Shown here piece by piece: positions 14,425 through 22,269 of a stretch of DNA of 32,115 nt. The number at the start of each line of letters is the position of its first letter. Within the stretch, counting starts at the first letter, position 1. The notes under the pieces are model-generated. The model ran no database searches. It saw nothing but the letters and a program-made list of their open reading frames with translations, and was not told the origin of the DNA. The stretch lies in assembly GCA_038232415.1 (NCBI GenBank), contig JBBSHY010000009.1, forward strand, positions 1-32,115. Reading direction: 5' to 3'. A program made the translations under genes and the position numbers. Origin of the DNA: JBBRXZ01 sp038232415. GTDB taxonomy: Bacteria; Patescibacteriota; Saccharimonadia; Saccharimonadales; UBA4665.

Positions 14425-15315
14425 ATGGCGACGGGATCAATGACCAGTTTAGATGGTTTGCCGGTACGCCGTACGCGCCGGTACGATATATATATGCCTG
14501 TTCGACGGCCGTTGCTACAGATATCGCCGCACCGCTTGGCAGATGTTACTCCCAGGCCTGCTCGCTCACCACAGCCCTCACCTCCCGTGAAGGAAACTGA
14601 GGCGGTAGAGCCATCCATAATATCAGCACCTGAGCGTCTCCATAGGACTAAGCTATCTGTGTTATATACCGGGTTCGCTGTTTTGGTTCTAGCTATCGGG
14701 TTATTTGTTAGCTTCACAGGGTGGCATACCAATCGGACTGCCCAAGCGGCCGCTTCGCAGCTTACGAGGCAGGCTAATAATAGTAGTTCTCAGAATAGCG
14801 CGGCTAGTAATCCGGCACCCAGCACCACTAAACCAAGCTCTGGCGCTGTGGCTAATTATGCCGTTGGTCCCACGCTGCCTCGCTATCTGGATATTCCATT
14901 ACTAGGTGTGCATGCCCGGGTGCTATCGCTTGGTATTTTACCTAGCGGCGCTTTGGCAGCTCCTAATAATGTCTTTGATACTGGCCGCTATAACGAGAGT
15001 GCGCTGCCCGGTCAGCCCGGTGCCATGCTGATTGACGGACATGTATCAAGCTGGAAGGCGAAAGGTGTCTTTTACGGTATTAAAAATCTTAAACCAGGCA
15101 CTCAACTCCAGCTCACTCGTGGTGATGGCACAAAGTTCAGTTACCGGGTTGTTACCAGTAAAACCTATAATGATACAGAGGTTAATATGCAAGAGGCCCT
15201 CACGCCTATTACCGCGGGCAAGCCTGGCCTTAATCTAATTACCTGCACTGGACAGGTTAAACCCGGTACCAGTGAATTTAACCAGCGGGTGGTGGTCTTT
15301 GCCGAGCAAATCTGA
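14425..15315 (+). CDS. Sortase, class E/F-like
   Basis: A membrane-bound transpeptidase that would attach LPxTG-like substrates to the wall. The 296-residue protein has a long basic Pro-rich cytoplasmic N-terminus, one TM helix (about 76-98, LYTGFAVLVLAIGLFVSF), a Ser/Asn-rich linker and a sortase barrel. The catalytic triad is complete: His206 in IDGHVSSW, Cys274 in LNLITCTG, Arg288 in FNQRVVVFA. The DGHV-SSWKAKGVF context and short barrel fit class E/F enzymes more than class A; that is inference. ATG 14425 is chosen over TTG 14407 because AGGAG lies 6 nt before it. It forms an operon with the upstream surface protein, its probable substrate. Confidence 0.88.
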   Translation: MATGSMTSLDGLPVRRTRRYDIYMPVRRPLLQISPHRLADVTPRPARSPQPSPPVKETEAVEPSIISAPERLHRTKLSVLYTGFAVLVLAIGLFVSFTGWHTNRTAQAAASQLTRQANNSSSQNSAASNPAPSTTKPSSGAVANYAVGPTLPRYLDIPLLGVHARVLSLGILPSGALAAPNNVFDTGRYNESALPGQPGAMLIDGHVSSWKAKGVFYGIKNLKPGTQLQLTRGDGTKFSYRVVTSKTYNDTEVNMQEALTPITAGKPGLNLITCTGQVKPGTSEFNQRVVVFAEQI

Positions 15316-15347
15316 TTACGGGTATCGATTTTCGGGTCATTTTCCAG

Positions 15348-15353
15348 TATAAT
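15348..15353 (+). promoter_or_regulatory. -10 element (TATAAT) of uvrA
   Basis: A perfect TATAAT 25 nt before the uvrA start, followed by the strong Shine-Dalgarno GAGGGAG (15366-15372) at 6 nt from GTG 15379. No matching -35 or SOS-type box is evident. Confidence 0.55.
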
Positions 15354-15378
15354 TGATTCCCTTGAGAGGGAGAAATGA

Positions 15379-18189
15379 GTGTCAGAACAGATCACAGTTA
15401 AAGGTGCTCGTGAGCATAATTTAAAAGATATTGACGTGGAAATTCCGCGGAATAAACTGGTAGTTATCACCGGCCTTAGCGGATCAGGCAAGTCGAGCCT
15501 GGCCTTTGACACGATCTACGCCGAAGGGCAGCGCCGTTACGTGGAGTCATTAAGTTCCTATGCCCGGCAATTCCTGGGACTTATGGAAAAACCTGATGTT
15601 GACCAGATAGACGGGCTCAGTCCGGCCATATCGATCGATCAGAAATCCACCTCTCGTAATCCCCGGTCAACGGTTGCCACGGTTACGGAAATCTATGATT
15701 ACTTGCGGTTATTGTTTGCGCGAATTGGTATACCGCATTGCCCTATTGATGGCAGCGCTGTGGTGCGCCAGACCACCACTGGTATTATTGACCAGATTGT
15801 CGCCACCACCACCGGCAAACGGCTGATGGTACTAGCCCCTATTGTAATCGACAAAAAAGGTGTGTTTGAGCACATCCCCGAGCAGTATCAGCGGGCCGGC
15901 TTTGCGCGGGTGCGGGTCGATGGCGTAGTCTATTCTCTCGATGAATTCCCTCTGCTTGATAAAAGTTACCGCCATCGTATCGAGGTTGTCGTTGACCGGT
16001 TGGTGAATGATGAAGACAGCCGCAGCCGTTTAGTGCAGTCAGTCGAGCAGGCACTGGAAATAGCCGAAGGCAAGGTCGTCATTTTTGACGCTGATGATGA
16101 CGAGACTTGGACTTACAGTTTGATGTACGCTTGCCCGGAGCATCCGGAAGTATCGATTCCGGAACTCGAACCGCGAACCTTCAGCTTTAATAGTCCGCAT
16201 GGCGCCTGTCCGGTTTGTACCGGTCTTGGCAACCGGCTGGAAGTCGACCCCGAGCTGGTAATTCCGAACGGAACACTCACGATAGCCGAAGGCGCAATCC
16301 GTCCGTATAACCGTATAAATGTCGATAACTGGTATATGAAGAAACTTCAGGCAGTAGCAGATGCTCATAATTTCTCGCTCCATGTACCAACAGGTGAGCT
16401 CACGAGTGAACAATTACAGTTGATAATGTATGGCACCGGCAAAGAAAAATTCAGGGTTGGTTTGGGCTTAGGCCGGTCATTTGAAACGACCTATGAAGGG
16501 GTAGTACCAAATCTCGAGCGCCGCCACAAAGAGACCGATAGCGATTTTATAAGGCGGGATATAGAACGTTTCATGCAGGAAAGGCCATGCCATGCCTGTA
16601 AAGGTCTGCGCCTTAAGCCGGAAGTCCTGGCAATTACGGTGGGCAAGGAGTCAATTATGGACGTTTGCTCACTGTCGATTGATGACGCGCTTGATTGGTT
16701 CAACAGCTTAAAACTAAATGCCAAAGAAACCGCCATAGCCGAGTTAATTCTGAAAGAAATTGGCGCCCGGCTGCAATTTCTGCGCGACGTCGGCCTGAAT
16801 TACCTGAACTTACTGCGCGGTGCGACCACACTCAGCGGCGGTGAAGCCCAGCGCATCCGTCTGGCCACACAGATCGGCTCCGGCCTGATGGGGGTGTTAT
16901 ATGTACTGGACGAGCCAAGTATCGGCCTGCACCAGCGTGATAACGCCCGGCTGATCCGGACTCTTAAACATCTCCGTGACCTTGGTAATACTGTTATTGT
17001 GGTGGAACACGACGAAGAAACGATTCGTACGGCTGATTACTTATTGGATATTGGCCCTGGCGCCGGTATTCATGGCGGCAAGGTGGTGGCGGCGGGTTCG
17101 CCGGCTGAAGTTGTAAAGCTCAACAGTAGTATAACTGCCCAGTATTTATCGGGAAACAAACAAATTGCCGTGCCCAAAAAACGCCGCGCCGGAAATGGCA
17201 GCGCCTTGGTTATCAAGGGTGCTCGTGAAAACAACCTCCAAAATATCGATGCCGAAATTCCGCTCGGTAAACTGGTCGTCGTTAGCGGTGTCAGCGGCTC
17301 CGGCAAATCCAGCCTTATTAACGATATTCTAGCTAAGGAATTACTAGCCCGGCTGCACCGGGCCAGCACCGTCCCGGGCAAGCACGACAATATTGAGGGC
17401 ATCAAATTGCTTGATAAAGCCATTATTATTGACCAGTCGCCAATCGGCCGCACCCCACGGTCTAACCCCGCCACTTATACCGGGCTGTTCACGCCGATAC
17501 GCGAACTATTTGCCAGTATGCCTGAAGCCAGGCTGCGCGGCTACAGTGCCGGGCGTTTTAGCTTCAATGTTAAAGGCGGCCGCTGTGAGAATTGTTCCGG
17601 TGATGGCATCATTAAGATCGAAATGCACTTCCTGCCTGATGTCTACGTGCCGTGTGAAGTCTGTAAAGGTAAACGTTACAACCGCGAGGCTCTGGAGATC
17701 CACTATAAAGGTAAAACAATCAGTGACGTGCTGGCCATGACTTGCGACCAGGCCCTGGAATTTTTCGCAAATATCCCGAGTATTGCCCGCAAACTTCAGA
17801 CGCTGGTTGACGTTGGTATTGGCTATATAACTCTGGGCCAATCGGCTACTACCCTTAGCGGCGGCGAGGCCCAGCGCATAAAGCTCAGCACCGAACTGTC
17901 ACGCCGGCCCACAGGCAAAACACTGTATATTTTGGATGAGCCTACAACGGGCCTGCATATGGCCGATGTCGATAAGCTGCTGCATATGCTGCACGCTCTG
18001 GTTGATACCGGCAACAGCATGATAGTCATTGAACATAACCTTGACGTCATCAAAAACGCCGACTGGATTATAGATATGGGACCGGAAGGCGGCGACGCCG
18101 GCGGCCAGATAATAGCCACCGGTACCCCTGAGCAAGTTGCCAAAAATAAAGCCAGCTATACTGGCCAATACTTGACAAACATGATATAA
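15379..18189 (+). CDS. uvrA: Excinuclease ABC subunit UvrA
   Basis: The damage-sensing ATPase of nucleotide excision repair, full length at 936 residues. It has two ABC ATPase modules: Walker A GLSGSGKS (32-39) and GVSGSGKS (637-644), and ABC signatures LSGGEAQRIRLA and LSGGEAQRIKLS. There are two zinc modules. In the first, the usual CxxC becomes Cys-x-x-His (CPEH from residue 252), paired with CPVC (277-280). The second has CENC and CEVC. A CHAC motif marks the insertion domain. The start is GTG, set by the Shine-Dalgarno; an ATG at 15375 is out of frame and meets a stop after 8 codons. uvrC is 7 kb downstream; uvrB is not in the window. Confidence 0.97.
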   Translation: MSEQITVKGAREHNLKDIDVEIPRNKLVVITGLSGSGKSSLAFDTIYAEGQRRYVESLSSYARQFLGLMEKPDVDQIDGLSPAISIDQKSTSRNPRSTVATVTEIYDYLRLLFARIGIPHCPIDGSAVVRQTTTGIIDQIVATTTGKRLMVLAPIVIDKKGVFEHIPEQYQRAGFARVRVDGVVYSLDEFPLLDKSYRHRIEVVVDRLVNDEDSRSRLVQSVEQALEIAEGKVVIFDADDDETWTYSLMYACPEHPEVSIPELEPRTFSFNSPHGACPVCTGLGNRLEVDPELVIPNGTLTIAEGAIRPYNRINVDNWYMKKLQAVADAHNFSLHVPTGELTSEQLQLIMYGTGKEKFRVGLGLGRSFETTYEGVVPNLERRHKETDSDFIRRDIERFMQERPCHACKGLRLKPEVLAITVGKESIMDVCSLSIDDALDWFNSLKLNAKETAIAELILKEIGARLQFLRDVGLNYLNLLRGATTLSGGEAQRIRLATQIGSGLMGVLYVLDEPSIGLHQRDNARLIRTLKHLRDLGNTVIVVEHDEETIRTADYLLDIGPGAGIHGGKVVAAGSPAEVVKLNSSITAQYLSGNKQIAVPKKRRAGNGSALVIKGARENNLQNIDAEIPLGKLVVVSGVSGSGKSSLINDILAKELLARLHRASTVPGKHDNIEGIKLLDKAIIIDQSPIGRTPRSNPATYTGLFTPIRELFASMPEARLRGYSAGRFSFNVKGGRCENCSGDGIIKIEMHFLPDVYVPCEVCKGKRYNREALEIHYKGKTISDVLAMTCDQALEFFANIPSIARKLQTLVDVGIGYITLGQSATTLSGGEAQRIKLSTELSRRPTGKTLYILDEPTTGLHMADVDKLLHMLHALVDTGNSMIVIEHNLDVIKNADWIIDMGPEGGDAGGQIIATGTPEQVAKNKASYTGQYLTNMI

Positions 18190-18190
18190 T
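18185..18190 (+). promoter_or_regulatory. -10 element (TATAAT) for leaderless gene at 18197
   Basis: TATAAT ends 6 nt before ATG 18197, and it begins inside the uvrA 3' end. The in-frame GTG at 18191 would fall upstream of the expected transcript start, so the ATG is preferred. Confidence 0.6.
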
Positions 18191-18196
18191 GTGTCT

Positions 18197-18694
18197 ATGG
18201 CACTACTGTTAGAACTTGATCAGCTTCCACATAACGCAAGCGTAAAAGACCGCTTGGACTTAGGTGTTAATCGAGCCTCTATGTCGTATGCGGCGAACTT
18301 AATGCTTGCCATGGCTGCGATAGAGGATGGACTGGGTTCACCTAAACTTAGAGAACTTAAAACATTTAGTGATAGTCGACGCAGACTAGTGTATTTTTCG
18401 GATGCACGGGCGAAGTATGAAAGCGAAGCACCGGCTGTTGAAGACGAGCTAGCGTGGGGTGAGATAGCTCCAAAAGGCCTACAGCGGGTTTCGCGCTATG
18501 TGGATGGAAGAGGGGGAATGGATAGAGCACCCTTATTCAAAGATACATATCTTCAGGTAGAGGCATATAATGATATGCGCAATGCGCAGGACTTGAACTT
18601 TTTGTCGCCTGAAGGGCTGACTGGTATTATATTTGGCATAAGAGTAGCCCGGCTTGAGGAATTACCGGAGTTACCTCGAAACTTGCCAAATTAA
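18197..18694 (+). CDS. Unknown soluble protein
   Basis: A 165-residue protein I do not recognise. It is mixed helical and charged (KDRLDLGVNRASMSYAANLMLAMAAIEDGLG at the start, SRRRLVYFSDARAKYES, and a C-terminal LSPEGLTGIIFGIRVARLEELPELP). There is no signal peptide or TM helix. The start is ATG 18197, with a perfect -10 box 6 nt before it. It begins 7 bp after uvrA but with its own promoter, and converges on the DedA gene with 7 bp between stops. Confidence 0.65.
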   Translation: MALLLELDQLPHNASVKDRLDLGVNRASMSYAANLMLAMAAIEDGLGSPKLRELKTFSDSRRRLVYFSDARAKYESEAPAVEDELAWGEIAPKGLQRVSRYVDGRGGMDRAPLFKDTYLQVEAYNDMRNAQDLNFLSPEGLTGIIFGIRVARLEELPELPRNLPN

Positions 18695-18701
18695 AACTTA
18701 C

Positions 18702-19307
18702 CTAATTTTTTGAGCGGTGTTTTTTGAGGAGGGCTTTGATAAGATGGTAAAAGGTTGGGCCGAGGGTGATGATCATAACGCCGGCCACGGCAAGCAGGAT
18801 GTAGTGATCGAGGTTGTGGATTTTGGTGCCGAACCAGTAACCGATTAAGGTTATACTGACTGCCCAGGCTGTATCGCCTATGGCGTCGAATATAAAAAAT
18901 TGTTTGTAATTCATTTTAGCCACGCCTGCCACAGCTGGAGCAAAGGTGCGGACTATTGGCACAAAGTGAGCCAGCAGCATCGCTTTACTGCCGTATTTGT
19001 CATAAAAGACCTCGGCCCTCTTGACATATTCTTGCCGGAACACTATGCCATCAGGTTTTTTGAATAGCTGGCGCCCATAGCGTTTACCTATTTGGTAGCC
19101 AACATTATCCCCGGCTATAGCAGCCAGGGCAATCACTAAAATTGTAAGTGTCAGGGACAATTTGCCTTGGGCTGCGAAGATTCCGGCGCTCAGCAATAGC
19201 GTATCGCCAGGGAAGAAAAAACCGATAAACATGCCGGATTCGCCAAAAATAATAGCCGCGATCAGCAATAAGCCGCCAACTTGAATGATATGATCAACGC
19301 TAAACAT
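18702..19307 (-). CDS. DedA/SNARE-associated family membrane protein
   Basis: A polytopic protein of 201 residues, typical for DedA, with hydrophobic segments near 8-30, 45-70, 130-155 and 170-192. The family hallmark is present: FGESGMFIGFFFPGDTLLLSAG near the N-terminus, and FVPIVRTFAPAVAGVAKMNY in the re-entrant region, including the conserved Arg. Bacterial DedA proteins are implicated in undecaprenyl-phosphate or phospholipid flipping and membrane homeostasis; which lipid applies here is not deducible. AAGGG lies only about 2 nt before ATG 19307, so start-site use is unclear. It is divergent from rplY with 60 bp between starts. Confidence 0.88.
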   Translation of the reverse strand: MFSVDHIIQVGGLLLIAAIIFGESGMFIGFFFPGDTLLLSAGIFAAQGKLSLTLTILVIALAAIAGDNVGYQIGKRYGRQLFKKPDGIVFRQEYVKRAEVFYDKYGSKAMLLAHFVPIVRTFAPAVAGVAKMNYKQFFIFDAIGDTAWAVSITLIGYWFGTKIHNLDHYILLAVAGVMIITLGPTFYHLIKALLKKHRSKN

Positions 19308-19355
19308 GTCCCTTAAGCCTAGCTGCTTTTACTTACCTAGTCCAGCTTAATCTGT

Positions 19356-19361
19356 TATGAT
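19356..19361 (+). promoter_or_regulatory. -10 element (TATGAT) for leaderless rplY
   Basis: TATGAT ends 6 nt before ATG 19368, so the predicted transcript starts at or next to the start codon. There is no Shine-Dalgarno. Confidence 0.5.
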
Positions 19362-19367
19362 AGATAA

Positions 19368-20150
19368 ATGGCACAGGATACTATTAGTTTAAAGTTAGAA
19401 ACACGCACAGTACTCGGCAAGGCAGTTAAGCATTTGCGGGGCCAGGGTCATATCCCGGCTGTGATCCATGACCATGGTAAGCCATCGCTGCATGTCCAGG
19501 GTGATAACGTGGCCATGCTCAAAGTCTGGCGCCAGGCCGGCAAACACCACCCCGTCGAACTCAAGCTAGACGACCAGAACTTTGTAGCCCTTATTAAGAC
19601 GGCTGATTTTGATCCCAAGAAGCACCTGTTGCAACACTTGGTCTTCAACGCTGTCGACAAAAACCAGAAAGTCGAAGCTGAGATACCAGTACGTCCGAGT
19701 TATGATGAAGGTAATGAATCCAGCCCGGCCGAGCGTAACGGTTTAATTGTCCTGGCTCAGTTGGAAGCCGTGCAAGTCAAGGCTATCGCTACCAAGCTGC
19801 CGGACTTTTTGGAATATAATGCCGAGAAGCTGGTGGAAGTTGGCGATAATGTCACCGTGGCCGCACTGACTATACCTGAAGGCGTCGAATTGGAAACCGA
19901 GCTGGAACACACGATTGCTACCGTTTATGAACCAAGTGCCTTGGCGGCAGCCAATGATGCAGCCGGCGGTGATGCCGAACCTGAAGATGCTGAAACCGTT
20001 GAAGCGGAAGAGGGCAGCGCAGATGAAGAAGGTACCCAGGACGCTGAAGATATGCCGGGCGGAAAAGGTCAGAAAGAGCCCAAACCTGCTTCAGTCGAAG
20101 CAGCCAAGGAAGACAAGCAAGAAGACAAAGAAGCAAAGAAAGAAGACTAA
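19368..20150 (+). CDS. rplY: Ribosomal protein L25, CTC type
   Basis: L25/CTC/TL5 binds 5S rRNA in the large subunit. The first ~95 residues are the 5S-binding domain (SLKLETRTVLGKAVKHLRGQG, IPAVIHDHGKP, FNAVDKNQKVEAEIPV) and ~96-190 the CTC beta domain (LPDFLEYNAEKLVEVGDNVTVAAL, IPEGVELE). The last ~65 residues are a low-complexity tail, first Asp/Glu/Ala-rich then Lys/Glu-rich. Such tails occur in CTC-type L25. The stop is separated from the convergent ABC transporter stop by a single base. Confidence 0.92.
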   Translation: MAQDTISLKLETRTVLGKAVKHLRGQGHIPAVIHDHGKPSLHVQGDNVAMLKVWRQAGKHHPVELKLDDQNFVALIKTADFDPKKHLLQHLVFNAVDKNQKVEAEIPVRPSYDEGNESSPAERNGLIVLAQLEAVQVKAIATKLPDFLEYNAEKLVEVGDNVTVAALTIPEGVELETELEHTIATVYEPSALAAANDAAGGDAEPEDAETVEAEEGSADEEGTQDAEDMPGGKGQKEPKPASVEAAKEDKQEDKEAKKED

Positions 20151-20151
20151 C

Positions 20152-21963
20152 CTACTCCTCGTCATCCTCCATAAAGCCGCCGGATTGGTGGGCCCAGAGC
20201 CGGGCATAAGTGCCATCCTTTTTTTGCAGCAGTTCTTTGTGGGAACCTTGCTCAACGATCTCACCGTCTTCCAGTACGATAATCCGGTCCATCTTCTGGA
20301 TGGTGCTTAGGCGGTGGGCTATGACGATAGCTGTTTTATCTTCCATGAGTGATCTTAAGGCCGCTTGAATAAATTTCTCGGAATCGGAATCGAGCGAACT
20401 GGTTGCTTCGTCGAGCAAGAGGATGGGGGCATCCCTGAGTATTGCCCGGGCGATGGCGATACGCTGACGCTGTCCACCAGATAGTTTAACACCGCGCTCA
20501 CCGACAAGTGTGGCAAAGCCCTGAGGCATTTGGTTGATAAATTCCAATGCGTAGGCGCGTTTGGCTGCCAGCTGGATGTCCTGCTGGCTGGCGTCAAGCC
20601 GGCCGTATTGAATATTTTCAGCTAAAGAACGGTGAAACATAACCGGATCTTGCGGCACATAGGCAATACTGTCACGAAGGTCGCTCTGTGCCAGAAGAGC
20701 TATATCCTGGCCGTCAATTAGGATCTGTCCGTCGTCAATGTCAATAAAACGCATCAGTAATTTAATAATAGTGGTTTTACCACCGCCAGAGTATCCGACT
20801 AGACCGATTTTCTCGCCCGGCTTTATGCTAAGGTTAAAGTTTTTGAAGAGCATTTCACGGTCTTTTTCCTCGTACCGGAAGCTGATGTTACGTAATTCAA
20901 TAGCGCCATTTTGTGGCGTGAAACGTTTAGGAGAGCTAGGATCTTTGACGGTAGGTTCTTCAAACAGCAACTCCGTAAATTGAGCCGCTTCACTCAGAGC
21001 AGTTTCAATCTGGCGATAGATATGGTTGAACTCCCACATAATTCTCGTAAAACTGGCATAGTAGCTGAAAGTTACAAAAATTTTGCCAATGGTGTGCGGG
21101 TCATTGCCGCCTATAGCCAGCGCTATAATCAGGCCGGTGACGTTTGTAAGCACATATAAAGGTGATGTAAGTACATCTACTTTCAGGTTCTGGTAACTCC
21201 AGGAGCGCTCAGACTTCTGCATCAGATCACTAACATGCTGCTGGTAGACTATTTGCTCATGACGTTCGTTGGCAAAGCCGCGTACAGCGTCGACGTTGGC
21301 ATAGATATCAGCAATGTAGCCGGAGACAACATTACTGGCGGCTTCGCGGGCACTGACTAACTTTTGACGGCGTAAGATTAGAGGCACCACTAAACTTATC
21401 GTCAGCGCCAACATACCTACCAGCCCTAAAACCAACCAAGGCGAAAATTGCCATAAGACATACGAAATGAAGATCAGCGGGACAAAATTAGAGACCACGG
21501 AAAATACTATGGTGTCAACGAAACTTTCAAAGTTCTTAGCATAGCCGATAGTCTTTTTAGTTAGGGAGCCGGCAAAGTTATCATGAAAAAAAGACAAGTC
21601 TTTGTCTAACATTGCCTGCATGGCATTTATATAAAGCCGCTTGATGACACGTAGCTCCATTATGATCATTAGCTGGATACTGATGCGCCACAGCACTTCC
21701 CCAACTATCCAAATGCCGGCAAAGATTAGGACGTAGGGCAGCAATTCATGAGGAGTTAGTATCTGGTGATTGCTGAACTTCTGTAGTAGCGAAGCGATGA
21801 CCAGTGCCGGCACATAAAAAACCAAGGTACTGCCAATTCCGGGCAGCAAAAAGATGGGTATACTTAGACGCCATTCCTGCTTGATCTGAGCCAGATAATG
21901 CTGCACAGCAAGCTTGAATGCCTGGGGATTACGGATTTGATTTGATTTGGTCATAGTTGGCAT
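20152..21963 (-). CDS. ABC exporter, fused permease-ATPase
   Basis: A 603-residue half-transporter that would work as a homodimer. A six-helix transmembrane domain spans about 30-320, followed by an ATPase domain: Walker A GYSGGGKT (390-397), ABC signature LSGGQRQRIAIARAIL (from 494), Walker B ILLLDEATSSLDS and the H-loop IVIAHRLSTI. This architecture is that of MsbA/BmrA-type lipid or drug exporters; the substrate cannot be told. The start is ATG 21963 or ATG 21954. A TAGAAT hexamer (21969-21974) ends 5 nt before the first, again a leaderless arrangement. The permease part contains several polar and aromatic residues but no unusual domain. Confidence 0.93.
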   Translation of the reverse strand: MPTMTKSNQIRNPQAFKLAVQHYLAQIKQEWRLSIPIFLLPGIGSTLVFYVPALVIASLLQKFSNHQILTPHELLPYVLIFAGIWIVGEVLWRISIQLMIIMELRVIKRLYINAMQAMLDKDLSFFHDNFAGSLTKKTIGYAKNFESFVDTIVFSVVSNFVPLIFISYVLWQFSPWLVLGLVGMLALTISLVVPLILRRQKLVSAREAASNVVSGYIADIYANVDAVRGFANERHEQIVYQQHVSDLMQKSERSWSYQNLKVDVLTSPLYVLTNVTGLIIALAIGGNDPHTIGKIFVTFSYYASFTRIMWEFNHIYRQIETALSEAAQFTELLFEEPTVKDPSSPKRFTPQNGAIELRNISFRYEEKDREMLFKNFNLSIKPGEKIGLVGYSGGGKTTIIKLLMRFIDIDDGQILIDGQDIALLAQSDLRDSIAYVPQDPVMFHRSLAENIQYGRLDASQQDIQLAAKRAYALEFINQMPQGFATLVGERGVKLSGGQRQRIAIARAILRDAPILLLDEATSSLDSDSEKFIQAALRSLMEDKTAIVIAHRLSTIQKMDRIIVLEDGEIVEQGSHKELLQKKDGTYARLWAHQSGGFMEDDEE

Positions 21964-22230
21964 TCTTTATTCTAGCAACAACCTTTCAAAGCACGCTGTT
22001 TCTTGCAACGCCGGTTGATATATAGACTTATATGTAAAAGCTTGGAATAGTTTGGGTATAGTTTTGGGATTTTTTGTAAGAGTCGAGAGTTAGCGCGCCA
22101 CAGAGGCGGTAACATCGAATAAGGGTTTTGGTGTGATGTACATTTTTTGCCGCCTCCGGGTTAGATCAGCTGCTAGGTTATAACAGGTGAAGTTGCCAAT
22201 AAGTGTTTCCCATCTTATACTAAAGTGTTA
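21964..22230. other. Intergenic region with a long stem-loop
   Basis: No convincing protein-coding gene is seen. The region holds an AT-rich stretch with several TATA-like hexamers (for example near 22021-22033 and 22057-22063). It also has a strong imperfect hairpin: GAGGCGG (22103-22109) pairs with CCGCCTC (22150-22156), extends by a few pairs, and encloses a nested ACATC/GATGT stem (22112-22116 with 22135-22139). It sits between the divergent ABC transporter and acidic-protein genes and could be a small RNA or a leader structure. Confidence 0.4.
22216..22221 (+). promoter_or_regulatory. -10 element (TATACT) upstream of the mini-ORF
   Basis: TATACT ends 9 nt before ATG 22231, the start of a 12-codon reading frame that runs into the start of the acidic protein gene. 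Confidence 0.4.
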
Positions 22231-22269
22231 ATGAATGCAACTAAAATAGCAGAAGTGAGCCTTTCATAG
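22231..22269 (+). CDS. Leader mini-ORF, 12 residues (MNATKIAEVSLS)
   Basis: A short frame from ATG 22231 to TAG 22267-22269. The last base of its stop is the first base of the GTG start of the acidic protein (TAGTG). The main gene has only a weak ribosome site, so coupling by termination-reinitiation is plausible. There is no independent evidence that the peptide has a function. Confidence 0.35.
   Translation: MNATKIAEVSLS

Noticed and set aside
15375..15401. ATG 15375 as the uvrA start
   Set aside because: It is out of frame with uvrA, stops after 8 codons, and lies only 2 nt from the Shine-Dalgarno; GTG 15379 is correctly spaced and in frame.
18172..18190. TTGACA followed by TATAAT near the uvrA stop as a full promoter
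   Set aside because: Spacing between hexamers is only 7 bp, so the TTGACA cannot be the -35; only the -10 is retained.
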